9,663 bases of DNA from NCBI GenBank assembly GCA_016285615.1, contig JAEERB010000091.1, forward strand, positions 1-9,663. The letters are read 5' to 3'. The notes under the pieces were generated by a model. That model was not told the DNA's origin. It ran no database searches and saw only the letters and a program-made list of their open reading frames with translations. The translations under genes were made by a program, and so were the position numbers. How positions within the stretch are numbered: the first letter of the stretch is position 1; each line of letters starts with the position of its first letter. Positions 1 to 6,263 of the stretch are shown piece after piece. The DNA is from Bacteroidales bacterium. GTDB lineage: Bacteria > Bacteroidota > Bacteroidia > Bacteroidales > WCHB1-69.

Positions 1-601
1 CTGTGGCCATCACGAGAAGAATACGTTGCTGTCCCTTGGCAATGGCTTCGATAGTTCTATTGATGGCTATACGTTGGTAGTAGCGTGGTTCGTGTGAGTA
101 CTGGTCAATAAAGTATGGTGTGGAAATGGTTTGCTGCTGCTCTTCTGTTAGCATTTTTTCGCTGACAATTCTATCTTTGAGTTCTTGCATAGTCGGGAAC
201 CCGCCCATTGTAAACTCCTTTTCTGCTCCTGTTATCATGTCGTGTTCTCTGAATCCTAAGCCATTGGATGAGTAGGCAAACGGGACATCTAGCATCGCTG
301 CATATTCGATGGCTTGTTGTATGCCTTTTGTTAAGTCGCTTTCTGCGGCTTTAGCTTCAACAACAGCGAGAGGAGAGTTTATATTACCATCAAATAGGAA
401 ATAGTCGGCGCGTTTGGGCTGTTTCTTATGATGTATGCTTCCTGCAAAGACAATACGACCGTCTGTAAACGAATATTCCATGCGAATATTTTTACGCTCC
501 CAAGCTGCACTTTCTGTTATCGCAGGTGTGATAAACTGGAATTTAATGTCTTCCTCTGACAATTGAAGTATTTCTGCTTCCGACATGTTATTGTTTTGCA
601 T
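1..601 (-). CDS. hsdR: Type I restriction enzyme R subunit, N-terminal part (cut by the window edge)
   Basis: HsdR is the ATP-dependent translocase and nuclease of type I restriction-modification; it joins HsdM and HsdS and cleaves unmodified DNA. Translating from the ATG at 601 gives 200 residues before the edge. The nuclease core is visible: D66 in RADYFLF, then E82 and K84 in VVEAKA (PD-ExK pattern), followed by Q96 and Y100 in QAIEYA, the QxxxY motif of type I nucleases. EPRYYQRIAINRTIEAI at 171-187 is the motor-domain entry with its Q-motif glutamine (Q176). The last residues, RILLVMAT, are where the Walker A loop (GTGKT) would begin. A second ATG at 586 (MSEAEILQLSEED) is an equally plausible start. 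A TATCTTTG promoter element lies 19 nt upstream. No hsdM or hsdS precedes it, so partners must lie beyond the left edge or elsewhere. The family call is firm; the state of the full gene is unknown. Confidence 0.9.
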   Translation of the reverse strand, partial: MQNNNMSEAEILQLSEEDIKFQFITPAITESAAWERKNIRMEYSFTDGRIVFAGSIHHKKQPKRADYFLFDGNINSPLAVVEAKAAESDLTKGIQQAIEYAAMLDVPFAYSSNGLGFREHDMITGAEKEFTMGGFPTMQELKDRIVSEKMLTEEQQQTISTPYFIDQYSHEPRYYQRIAINRTIEAIAKGQQRILLVMAT

Positions 602-619
602 TTCTCTTTTTTTCCACCG

Positions 620-627
620 CAAAGATA
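620..627 (-). promoter_or_regulatory. Bacteroides-type -7 promoter element for hsdR
   Basis: Read on the minus strand this is TATCTTTG, a perfect match to the TAnnTTTG box used by the main sigma factor in Bacteroidota. It ends 18 nt before the ATG at 601, so the leader would be very short. No good TTTG-like -33 box is seen 19-21 nt further upstream, so the assignment rests on the -7 box and its position. Confidence 0.6.
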
Positions 628-690
628 CAAAAAACCATCCTATTCTGCTCATTTTCCGATTTATGTGGAAATAGGGTAGGAGAATATGGA

Positions 691-715
691 AATAGCCCGC
701 ATTAAGCGGGCTATT
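691..715 (-). terminator. Terminator-like hairpin downstream of the lipoprotein gene
   Basis: A perfect 10-bp inverted repeat, AATAGCCCGC and GCGGGCTATT, surrounds a 5-nt loop. It lies 56 nt past the lipoprotein stop codon and before the hsdR promoter, where a terminator is expected. The T-run after the stem on the minus strand is weak (ATTTCCATATT), so termination efficiency is uncertain. It could work in either direction. Confidence 0.6.
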
Positions 716-734
716 ATGATTATGGAATGAAGTT

Positions 735-763
735 GTGGTGCCTGAGCTTGTCGAAGGCACCAC
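735..763. repeat. REP-like palindrome with a CTGAGCTTGTCGAAGG core
   Basis: Two 9-bp arms, GTGGTGCCT (735-743) and AGGCACCAC (755-763), enclose an 11-nt loop. The core CCTGAGCTTGTCGAAGG closely resembles an extragenic palindrome that I recall as dispersed in many bacterial genomes and often mistranslated in databases as PELVEG or FDKLRA. The element starts 7 nt past the lipoprotein stop codon, so it may also shape the 3' end of that transcript. Only one copy is present here, so its repeat status rests on recollection and not on this window. Confidence 0.55.
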
Positions 764-770
764 CATTGGC

Positions 771-1526
771 TTAGTACTTATCCTCGATGGCGTCTTCGCG
801 GTTCTCGATGTATTCTTCGAACTTGTCGCGCAGCCATTCGGGAATAGTCTCATCTTTCTTTATCTTTTTTGTGATATCGTAAAGTTGGTCTTCCACTTTT
901 CTGGCTTTTTTCTTCTCATCTTTTTTTAGCCAGTAGTCATATTGTCCCAACAGATTATAGACATTGTTTTCCTTGAGTAATTTGTCTAATGTCAGCGGCT
1001 GATTTTCATCTTCAGCGATGGCGGTCGTGTCAACGGGTGCAACGGGCGCAACGGGCTCTTCGGTGAGGACGGTCATTCTTATTTTCTTCACTTTGCTAAT
1101 CAGGTCGTTGGCCTCTTTCTGGGAGTAATCCTTGTTGTCGCCTACCACCGAGAAAACAACGGTCTTTTCGGCTTCGCGAGAGGCGTTAAGCACGGGCAGG
1201 ATGTTCTCCATATCTTCGGCTTCCAAAATCAAGCCGTTGCCTATGCTGATGCCGTTCTCGTCGAGCAGTGTCAGTTGCAGTTGCACAGGACCGGTCACAG
1301 TGGTGGTTGCTTGCAACGGCGCCGTGGCCTTGATGGTATATTTCGATGAACTGTTCGGGGTGGGAGTGGCCAACAGTTTCACATTACCATTCAGTTTGAA
1401 TGCTTGGAAGGCGTTGCCGGCAACATCAATACTTTCTGCGGGCAGTAACGTTTCAACAGCTTGTGTGTTGGTGCAGCTGGTGATGATGATTAACAGCCCA
1501 GCTAAAAGGAAGAATATTTTTTTCAT
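771..1526 (-). CDS. Predicted lipoprotein of unknown function
   Basis: I do not recognise the family. The 251-residue product starts MKKIFFLLAGLLIIITSC: two lysines, a hydrophobic stretch and a lipobox-like ITSC, predicting signal peptidase II cleavage and lipidation of C18, so it should be anchored in a membrane on the periplasmic or outer side. Residues about 30-155 are rich in short alternating hydrophobic stretches, suggesting a beta-sandwich. A Pro-Val-Ala linker (PVAPVAPVD, 158-166) follows, encoded by three near-identical 9-bp units at 1031-1057. The C-terminal 70 residues are charged and probably helical, with KKDEKKKARK near 201-210 and many acidic residues at the end. In-frame codons upstream (to 1586) are rejected as start because ATG 1526 gives the signal peptide and follows a good promoter. 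The gene stands alone, with its own promoter and a downstream hairpin. Confidence 0.8.
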   Translation of the reverse strand: MKKIFFLLAGLLIIITSCTNTQAVETLLPAESIDVAGNAFQAFKLNGNVKLLATPTPNSSSKYTIKATAPLQATTTVTGPVQLQLTLLDENGISIGNGLILEAEDMENILPVLNASREAEKTVVFSVVGDNKDYSQKEANDLISKVKKIRMTVLTEEPVAPVAPVDTTAIAEDENQPLTLDKLLKENNVYNLLGQYDYWLKKDEKKKARKVEDQLYDITKKIKKDETIPEWLRDKFEEYIENREDAIEDKY

Positions 1527-1555
1527 AAGGATTTGAATGTTTTTGATTTGCGGTG

Positions 1556-1587
1556 CAAAGATAGTAAAAAATAGATACGAAACCAAT
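1556..1587 (-). promoter_or_regulatory. Bacteroides-type promoter (-33/-7) for the lipoprotein gene
   Basis: On the minus strand an ATTG (-33-like, 1584-1587) is followed by a 20-nt spacer and then TATCTTTG (1556-1563), a perfect TAnnTTTG box. Transcription would start around 1550, giving a leader of about 25 nt before the ATG at 1526. This is the best-formed promoter in the window. Confidence 0.7.
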
Positions 1588-1632
1588 ATTGTTAGCCAAA
1601 CCTCTCTGAGCCTTATGCCAACAACTGTTTGG

Positions 1633-2562
1633 TTACTCTTCCGTCAGTCGCTTGAAGCCTTGTCCCATAATTTCGTTACTGTCGATGATGTTGATAAAGG
1701 CGTTGGGGTCGATATGGTAGATGTGCGTTTTCAGTCGGATCATTTCTGTTCGCGAAACGGTGGTGTAGATCATCTTGCGTTCCTGTCCTGCGTACAAGCC
1801 GATGCCGCTAAAGCAGGTGCCGCCACGCTTGATGTCGTTGATGATAGCCTCGCGAATCTCCTCTTCCTTATCGGTGATGATGAAGAGGGTTTTGTAGCTC
1901 TTCACACCTTCAATCACAAGGTCGATGATTTTGCTCTCGATGGCGATGAGTAGGATGGAGTAGATGGGCAGACGTACCTGGTGGAAGGCGACAAAGGTGG
2001 TGAGTGTGATGGCCGAATCGACAATCATGACAAGCGTGCCTAACGAAATCTTGGTGTACTTGTTCAGAATCATCGAGATGATGTCGCTACCGCCGGAGGT
2101 GGCGCCCGATTTGAAGATGAGGCCGATGGCGACGCCGTAGATAAGGCCGGCTATGAGGGTGTTGAGGAAATAGTCGGGAATGAAGCCCAGTTCGCCTTCG
2201 GCGGCGTCGGGAATCAGGCCGTCGTGAATCACAGGCGCGTAGCCCCAAGTGCTTTCGAGTATGAAGACGAACACGAATATCAAGACGGTCGAAATAACCG
2301 TTTTCCAGCCAAATTTTGGGCCTAAAATGAGGGTTCCTATTAGCAGGAGCGGAATATCCATACAAATGGCGTAGTAACTGATTTTCCAGGGCCATAGGGT
2401 GTTGAATACGTTAGCCAGACCGTAGGTGCCGCCAGGGGCGAGCAGGTAGGGGTTGACGAACATGACATCGCCGACAGCATATAGGAAACTACCGAAGATA
2501 ATGAGCGCGTATGCGTAAAACCATTCTTTGGAAAAGATTTTTTCTTGATTTGATGAAGCCAT
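1633..2562 (-). CDS. YitT family membrane protein (DUF161 and DUF2179 domains)
   Basis: The 309-residue protein has the layout of the YitT family: an integral membrane N-terminal region and a small cytoplasmic C-terminal domain. Hydrophobic segments lie near 15-34, 60-80, 86-103, 133-150, 172-194 and 198-216. Family-like motifs are NPYLLAPGGTYGLANV (37-52) and KSGATSGGSD (151-160), both glycine-rich loops next to membrane helices. Residues about 222-304 match the DUF2179 pattern, with GTCFSGIGLYAG (248-259) and a conserved end, IMGQGF (298-303). The substrate or function of this family is not firmly known; a transport role is often guessed. I place the start at ATG 2562. The frame stays open to 2646, but that stretch only translates the terminator hairpin and heptanucleotide repeats. 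No promoter box is visible, so it may depend on read-through or a non-consensus promoter. Confidence 0.88.
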   Translation of the reverse strand: MASSNQEKIFSKEWFYAYALIIFGSFLYAVGDVMFVNPYLLAPGGTYGLANVFNTLWPWKISYYAICMDIPLLLIGTLILGPKFGWKTVISTVLIFVFVFILESTWGYAPVIHDGLIPDAAEGELGFIPDYFLNTLIAGLIYGVAIGLIFKSGATSGGSDIISMILNKYTKISLGTLVMIVDSAITLTTFVAFHQVRLPIYSILLIAIESKIIDLVIEGVKSYKTLFIITDKEEEIREAIINDIKRGGTCFSGIGLYAGQERKMIYTTVSRTEMIRLKTHIYHIDPNAFINIIDSNEIMGQGFKRLTEE

Positions 2563-2573
2563 GGGAGAGAAAA

Positions 2574-2601
2574 GTGAATTGTGAATCGTGAATTGTGAAT
2601 T
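2574..2601. repeat. Heptanucleotide tandem repeat, left of the terminator
   Basis: Four consecutive 7-bp units read GTGAATT, GTGAATC, GTGAATT, GTGAATT. They fill the space between the YitT start codon and the terminator hairpin. A related tract lies on the other side of the same hairpin. Confidence 0.85.
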
Positions 2602-2636
2602 GAAAAAGTCCTTCCGGGAACGGAAGGACTTTTTCA
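2601..2636 (-). terminator. Bidirectional intrinsic terminator of the ribosomal operon
   Basis: A perfect 16-bp inverted repeat (2601-2616 with 2621-2636) has a 4-nt loop. The stem starts with an A-run and ends with a T-run (GGACTTTTTCA), so it reads as an intrinsic terminator on both strands. It begins 25 nt after the rpsE stop codon, closing the ribosomal protein operon and separating it from the YitT gene. Confidence 0.85.
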
Positions 2637-2670
2637 TTATTGTCAATTACAAATTGTCAATTATCCATTG
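2636..2670. repeat. Heptanucleotide repeat overlapping the 3' end of rpsE
   Basis: Five 7-bp units read ATTATTG, TCAATTA, CAAATTG, TCAATTA and TCCATTG. The last two cover the rpsE stop codon and its last two sense codons. Together with the tract at 2574-2601 they bracket the terminator hairpin. Confidence 0.75.
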
Positions 2671-3179
2671 AAAACCTTATCAAGGCCGATGCCTCTCACT
2701 TGAGCCACGGTGTAGGGGTCTCTCATTTGGGCGAGGGCGTTGATAGTGGCTTTAACCACGCTGTGGGGGTTCGATGAGCCTTTTGATTTAGCCAGCACGT
2801 CTTTAATGCCGACGCTTTCCAAAACGGCACGCATAGCACCACCAGCGATAACACCGGTACCAGGAGCTGCGGGTTTCATGAACACGAGCGAACCGCTGTA
2901 GCGGCCTTCTTGTGCGTGGGGGATAGTGCCTTTCAGTACGGGCACCTTAATGAGGTTCTTCTTAGCATCGTCGATACCTTTTTGGATGGCGGCTGAAACT
3001 TCCTTTGCTTTTCCAAGTCCGTAACCAACAACGCCGTTTTCGTTACCGATAACTACGATGGCAGAAAAACTGAAAGTACGACCACCCTTGGTAACTTTGG
3101 TAACTCTGTTAACTGCAACCAAACGATCTTTGAATTCGATTTCGGTTGATTTTATCTTTTTTACGTTTGCGTTTGTCAT
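2661..3179 (-). CDS. rpsE: 30S ribosomal protein S5 (uS5)
   Basis: S5 is a small-subunit protein near the decoding site and mRNA entry, needed for assembly and translational accuracy. The 172-residue product has the N-terminal double-stranded-RNA-binding fold ending in [17 protein letters not shown] (45-61), and the C-terminal domain signature [19 protein letters not shown] (103-121) followed by GSSNP (134-138). Length is normal for the family. It starts 11 nt after rplR and is the last gene of the operon. In most bacteria rpmD, rplO and secY follow; here a terminator and a YitT gene do. The last two sense codons and the stop codon lie in a heptanucleotide repeat, but the protein end (DKVFNG) looks normal. 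Confidence 0.97.
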   Translation of the reverse strand: MTNANVKKIKSTEIEFKDRLVAVNRVTKVTKGGRTFSFSAIVVIGNENGVVGYGLGKAKEVSAAIQKGIDDAKKNLIKVPVLKGTIPHAQEGRYSGSLVFMKPAAPGTGVIAGGAMRAVLESVGIKDVLAKSKGSSNPHSVVKATINALAQMRDPYTVAQVRGIGLDKVFNG

Positions 3180-3190
3180 GATTACTTCTT

Positions 3191-3550
3191 TTAGAAAATT
3201 AAACCACCTTCTCTAGCTGCGTCTGCTAAAGATTTTACTCTTCCGTGATACAAATATCCGTTTCTGTCGAAAACAACCGTAGTGATGCCGGCGGCGATGG
3301 CTTTTTCAGCGATAGCCTTGCCAACGAGAGCCGATTTCTCAGTCTTGGTGATCTTCTGGTCACGGATTTCTGCCACTGCCGATGATGCGGAAACTAAAGT
3401 TCTGCCGGCGGTGTCGTCAATAATTTGTACATATATGTCGCGGTTACTTCTGAAAACCGACATTCTGGGGCGGGTAGGAGTGCCGCTGATGGTTTTGCGG
3501 ACTCTCATTTTAATCCTGCTTCTTCTGTATTCTTTTTTATTATAAGCCAT
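3191..3550 (-). CDS. rplR: 50S ribosomal protein L18 (uL18)
   Basis: L18 binds 5S rRNA and helps join it to the large subunit, together with L5. The 119-residue product has the basic N-terminal tail ([15 protein letters not shown]), the central [21 protein letters not shown] segment (27-46, typical of L18) and the C-terminal signature [13 protein letters not shown] (94-106) with the ending AREGGLIF. Length is normal for bacterial L18. It sits between rplF and rpsE, with 18-nt and 11-nt spacers, as in the standard spc order. Its leader is AT-rich with no Shine-Dalgarno sequence. Confidence 0.97.
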   Translation of the reverse strand: MAYNKKEYRRSRIKMRVRKTISGTPTRPRMSVFRSNRDIYVQIIDDTAGRTLVSASSAVAEIRDQKITKTEKSALVGKAIAEKAIAAGITTVVFDRNGYLYHGRVKSLADAAREGGLIF

Positions 3551-3568
3551 GGTAATTAAAATTTAAGG

Positions 3569-4126
3569 TTATTTTTCTGCTGATTTACCAACTTTCTTTC
3601 TAACTTCTTCGCCTACGAATCTAATACCTTTTCCTTTGTAAGGTTCAGGTTTTCTGTATGAACGAATCTTGTTGGCAACTTGGCCCAGCAATTGTTTGTC
3701 GATACCTTTGAGGATGATGATGGGGTTTTTACCTTTTTCGTTGATGGTCTCAACTTTGATTTCTGAGGGGAAATCGAAAAGGATGTTGTGAGAGTAGCCT
3801 AAGCTCAACTCCAACTGTTGTCCTTTGGCTTCAGCCTTGTATCCAACGCCGACCACTTCCTGACGGATTTCAAATCCTTTGGAAACGCCTTCCACCATAT
3901 TGTGCAACAGAGCTCTGTATAAGCCGTGCATAGCTTTGTGGCGTTTTTGATCGGTTGGACGAGCCAGCTGAAGATGACCGTCTTCGATAGTGAAGGTAAT
4001 GTCACCGTCAACATATTGTTTTAATTCGCCCAGTGGCCCTTTTACGGTAACGATATTTGATTTTTCGTCTCTTGATATTTCAACTCCTTTGGGGAGGACA
4101 ATCGGTAATTTTCCTATTCTTGACAT
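3569..4126 (-). CDS. rplF: 50S ribosomal protein L6 (uL6)
   Basis: L6 lies near the sarcin-ricin loop of 23S rRNA at the factor-binding site. The 185-residue product begins MSRIGKLPI and holds two repeated folds; the first ends with HGLYRALLHNMVEGVSKGF (67-85), and the second carries the RNA-binding signature PEPYKGKGIRF (160-170). Length is normal. It starts 15 nt after rpsH, and that gap contains a perfect AGGAGG, an uncommon feature in this phylum and one of only two clear Shine-Dalgarno sequences in the operon. Confidence 0.97.
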   Translation of the reverse strand: MSRIGKLPIVLPKGVEISRDEKSNIVTVKGPLGELKQYVDGDITFTIEDGHLQLARPTDQKRHKAMHGLYRALLHNMVEGVSKGFEIRQEVVGVGYKAEAKGQQLELSLGYSHNILFDFPSEIKVETINEKGKNPIIILKGIDKQLLGQVANKIRSYRKPEPYKGKGIRFVGEEVRKKVGKSAEK

Positions 4127-4133
4127 TTCTATT

Positions 4134-4139
4134 CCTCCT
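4134..4139 (-). promoter_or_regulatory. Canonical Shine-Dalgarno sequence for rplF
   Basis: On the minus strand the rpsH-rplF gap contains AGGAGG, 7 nt before the rplF ATG. It decides the start at 4126. Most other genes here have only A-rich leaders, so this site stands out. Confidence 0.75.
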
Positions 4140-4141
4140 TA

Positions 4142-4540
4142 TTAGCTAATGTAACAAATAACTTCGCCGCCGATTTTCTGGTTTCTGGCCTCTTTGTCGG
4201 TCATCATACCGTGAGAAGTGGAGATGATGGCAATACCTAAACCGTTGAGTACGGTAGGCATTTCATCTACGCCCACGTATCTGCGCAAACCGGGAGAGCT
4301 GACTCTCTGCAGGTTGGTGATGGCAGATTGTTTGGTTACGGGATGATATTTCAACGCGATCTTGATGATGCCAGGGTGAACATCGTCAACAAATTTGTAA
4401 TTAAGTATGTATCCTTTCTCAAACAAAATCTTGGTGATTTCTTTCTTTACCTTTGAGCTAGGAATTTCCACGATCTTGTGATTTGCGCGGATGGCATTTC
4501 TTACTCGTGTCAAATAATCTGAAATGGGATCGGTATTCAT
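4142..4540 (-). CDS. rpsH: 30S ribosomal protein S8 (uS8)
   Basis: S8 binds the central domain of 16S rRNA early in small-subunit assembly; in Escherichia coli it also represses the spc operon by binding its mRNA. The 132-residue product has the N-terminal [13 protein letters not shown] (4-16) and the conserved C-terminal RNA-binding motif [13 protein letters not shown] (107-119) and ends GGEVICYIS, all typical. It follows rpsN by 26 nt and precedes rplF by 15 nt. The autoregulatory role is known from other bacteria and is not demonstrated by this sequence. Confidence 0.97.
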   Translation of the reverse strand: MNTDPISDYLTRVRNAIRANHKIVEIPSSKVKKEITKILFEKGYILNYKFVDDVHPGIIKIALKYHPVTKQSAITNLQRVSSPGLRRYVGVDEMPTVLNGLGIAIISTSHGMMTDKEARNQKIGGEVICYIS

Positions 4541-4566
4541 AACTTTACTTTCTTTCTTTTAAATTA

Positions 4567-4866
4567 TTACCAGCTTGCTTTCTTAACACCCGGAATTTGT
4601 CCTGATAATGCCATTTCTCTGAAGTTGATACGGGAAATGCCGAATTGGCGCATGTAGCCTTTGGGACGACCGGTTAATTTACAACGATTGTGTAATCTGA
4701 TAGGATTAGAGTTGGGAGGAAGTTTCTGCAAAGCAACGATGGCAGCTTGTTTTGCCTCGTAATCTTCACCGTTGATGATTTTCTTCAGCTCAGCACGTTT
4801 GGCAGCATATTTTGCAGTCAACTTGGCTCTCTTGATTTCTCTTGCTTTTAACGATTCTTTTGCCAT
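4567..4866 (-). CDS. rpsN: 30S ribosomal protein S14, zinc-free type (uS14)
   Basis: S14 is a late-assembling protein in the head of the small subunit. The 99-residue product has the typical C-terminal half: [20 protein letters not shown] (61-80), then [18 protein letters not shown]. It has a single cysteine (C62) and no CxxC pairs, so it is the longer type that does not bind zinc. An N-terminal helical, basic extension accounts for the length. It starts 3 nt after the rplE stop codon, which suggests translational coupling, and lies 26 nt ahead of rpsH. Confidence 0.96.
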   Translation of the reverse strand: MAKESLKAREIKRAKLTAKYAAKRAELKKIINGEDYEAKQAAIVALQKLPPNSNPIRLHNRCKLTGRPKGYMRQFGISRINFREMALSGQIPGVKKASW

Positions 4867-4869
4867 ATC

Positions 4870-5424
4870 TTACTTCTGATTTTTAAATGGTAATCCAAAT
4901 TCTTTCAATAATGCCAGACACTCTTTGTCGTTTTGTGCCGTGGTTACAAAGGTGATATCCATACCGTTGATCTTAGCCACCTTGTCGATGTCGATTTCGG
5001 GGAAGATAATCTGTTCGGGGATACCTAAAGTGTAATTGCCTTTTCCGTCAAAGCCCTTCTCGTTGATACCTCTGAAGTCTCTGATACGGGGGATGGATAC
5101 GGAAATAAGACGGTCTAAGAATTCGTACATTCTCTCTCCACGTAAAGTCACGCGAACGCCGATGGGCATTCCTCTTCTTAACTTGAAGTTTGAAATATCT
5201 TTTCTTGATTTGGTGGCAACAGCCTTTTGGCCGCTGATCATGGTCATTTCCTGAACACCCATGTCGATGAGTTTCTTGTCGGCAATGCCAAATTTACCCA
5301 AACCTTGGTTTAAACATATCTTTTTCAGCTTCGGCACGCGCATAATCGATTTGAAACCGAATTGCTCTTTTAATGCCGGAATGACTTCCTTGTCATATTT
5401 CTCTTTGAATCTCGGTGTGTACAT
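4870..5424 (-). CDS. rplE: 50S ribosomal protein L5 (uL5)
   Basis: L5 binds 5S rRNA and contacts the P-site tRNA and the small-subunit head. The 184-residue product has the L5 signature spanning 63-89 (starting [20 protein letters not shown]) and the conserved IPRIRDFRG (111-119), with the ending [10 protein letters not shown]. Length is normal. Its ATG overlaps the rplX stop codon by one base (TAATG), so the two are probably translationally coupled. A strong GGGGAGGAG sits inside the last codons of rplX, an unusual ribosome binding site for this phylum. In Escherichia coli, S8 represses translation at this same gene junction; I cannot tell if that happens here. Confidence 0.97.
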   Translation of the reverse strand: MYTPRFKEKYDKEVIPALKEQFGFKSIMRVPKLKKICLNQGLGKFGIADKKLIDMGVQEMTMISGQKAVATKSRKDISNFKLRRGMPIGVRVTLRGERMYEFLDRLISVSIPRIRDFRGINEKGFDGKGNYTLGIPEQIIFPEIDIDKVAKINGMDITFVTTAQNDKECLALLKEFGLPFKNQK

Positions 5425-5738
5425 TACTTAATCTCCTCCCCTGATTTCTTTGAATATCTAACTAATTTTCCATTCTCGCCCATTCTTCTGCCAATACGGG
5501 TGGCATTACCTTTGGCGTCGATAACCATCAGGTTGGAAATGTGAATAGGGGCTTCTTTCTTTACAATACCGCCGTTGGGGTTCTTGGCGTTAGCCTTGGT
5601 ATGTTTCGATACCATGTTAACACCTTCAACCAAGGCTCTGTACTTTTCTACATCGACTTCCAGCACCTTGCCTTGCGATCCTTTTGAGTCGCCAGCAATG
5701 ACCTTCACGATGTCGCCTTTTTTGATGTGAATTTTCAT
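5424..5738 (-). CDS. rplX: 50S ribosomal protein L24 (uL24)
   Basis: L24 is an assembly initiator of the large subunit that binds the 5' end of 23S rRNA and later lines the exit tunnel opening. The 104-residue product starts with the KOW motif [20 protein letters not shown] (6-25) and has the conserved [16 protein letters not shown] (56-71). The length is typical. Its stop codon overlaps the rplE start, and its final codons encode GEEIK while carrying the rplE Shine-Dalgarno sequence. It is separated from rplN by 154 nt, by far the largest gap in this operon, and so may have separate control. Confidence 0.96.
   Translation of the reverse strand: MKIHIKKGDIVKVIAGDSKGSQGKVLEVDVEKYRALVEGVNMVSKHTKANAKNPNGGIVKKEAPIHISNLMVIDAKGNATRIGRRMGENGKLVRYSKKSGEEIK
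5430..5438 (-). promoter_or_regulatory. Strong Shine-Dalgarno sequence for rplE inside rplX
   Basis: On the minus strand GGGGAGGAG lies within the last codons of rplX, about 5-6 nt before the TAATG stop-start overlap. It is complementary to the 16S rRNA 3' end and fixes the rplE start at 5424. Only rplE and rplF in this operon have such a site. Confidence 0.7.
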
Positions 5739-5892
5739 TGTTTTTCTTTTTTTAGTTCAATTGGTCGTTGTCAATTGATGTTAATATTAAATTTTTTTAG
5801 TTGTCTCTGAGAGAAGATGTTGTAAAATACATCAGAGAATAAGGTTCTTGCCCGGGTGGGAGAGAGGTCTCTTATTCTCTTTTGTCTTTTTT
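5739..5892. promoter_or_regulatory. Structured 154-nt gap between rplN and rplX
   Basis: This is the only gap above 32 nt in the operon. It holds three things. A heptad-spaced tract at 5757-5777 reads TCAATTG, GTCGTTG, TCAATTG. Hairpin A pairs 5816-5820 with 5829-5833 and 5804-5808 with 5834-5838, leaving a 7-nt bulge. Hairpin B pairs AGAGAATAAG (5834-5843) with CTTATTCTCT (5871-5880), and has an inner stem (5851-5853 with 5858-5860 and 5846-5848 with 5863-5865). A and B share 5834-5838, so they exclude each other. On the plus strand, B is followed by a T-rich run to 5894. I recognise no known RNA family. Confidence 0.5.
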
Positions 5893-6261
5893 TTAGAGCA
5901 CCTCGGGTGCCAGAGAAACGATCTTCATGAATTGTTTCTCTCTCAGCTCACGGGCAACGGGTCCGAAGATACGGGTACCGCGAAGCTCGTCTGAAGCGGT
6001 GAGAAGAACCACGGCGTTGTCGTCGAAACCGATGTAAGAACCGTCGTTTCTGCGAACGTGTGATTTGGTTCTAACGACCACAGCCTTGGAAACGCTACCT
6101 TTCTTCACGTTGCCGGAAGGAATGGCGCTCTTAACAGCTACCACCACCTTGTCGCCAACACTGGCGTAACGCTTTTTGGTTCCACCTAATACGCGGATAC
6201 ACAAAACTTCCTTTGCTCCGCTGTTGTCTGCTACTGCTAATCTTGATTCTTGTTGTATCAT
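5893..6261 (-). CDS. rplN: 50S ribosomal protein L14 (uL14)
   Basis: L14 is at the subunit interface and forms a bridge to 16S rRNA. The 122-residue product begins [19 protein letters not shown], the hallmark of the family, and carries [15 protein letters not shown] (95-109) near its end. The length is typical. It starts 2 nt after the rpsQ stop codon (TAG TT ATG), implying coupling. Downstream lies the 154-nt structured gap; the stop codon itself overlaps a run of A residues (minus strand) that reads as a T-run on the other strand. Confidence 0.97.
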   Translation of the reverse strand: MIQQESRLAVADNSGAKEVLCIRVLGGTKKRYASVGDKVVVAVKSAIPSGNVKKGSVSKAVVVRTKSHVRRNDGSYIGFDDNAVVLLTASDELRGTRIFGPVARELREKQFMKIVSLAPEVL

Positions 6262-6263
6262 AA

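Noticed and set aside
735..929. A 64-codon open frame on the plus strand starting MVPELVEG
   Set aside because: The first residues are translated from the REP-like palindrome and the rest is antisense to the lipoprotein gene.
1031..1057. Three 9-bp tandem units as a repeat element
   Set aside because: They encode the PVA linker of the lipoprotein and are best seen as a coding micro-repeat, not a separate element.
1132..1953. Two plus-strand open frames of 134 and 138 codons
   Set aside because: They are antisense to the lipoprotein and YitT genes, have no start signals or plausible domains, and the minus-strand proteins are convincing.
5400..5460. S8 repressor-binding site at the rplX-rplE junction
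   Set aside because: The location would match Escherichia coli, but I could not find a structure resembling the S8 helix. Only the strong Shine-Dalgarno sequence is supported.
5507..5514. TACCTTTG on the plus strand inside rplX as promoter of an antisense RNA ending at hairpin B
   Set aside because: It fits TAnnTTTG, but there is no -33 box and the six fixed bases are expected by chance a few times in a window of this size.
5804..5892. A tRNA or tRNA-like gene in the rplN-rplX gap
   Set aside because: GGTTCTTGCCC recalls a T-arm, but no acceptor stem, D-arm or anticodon arm can be built with it.
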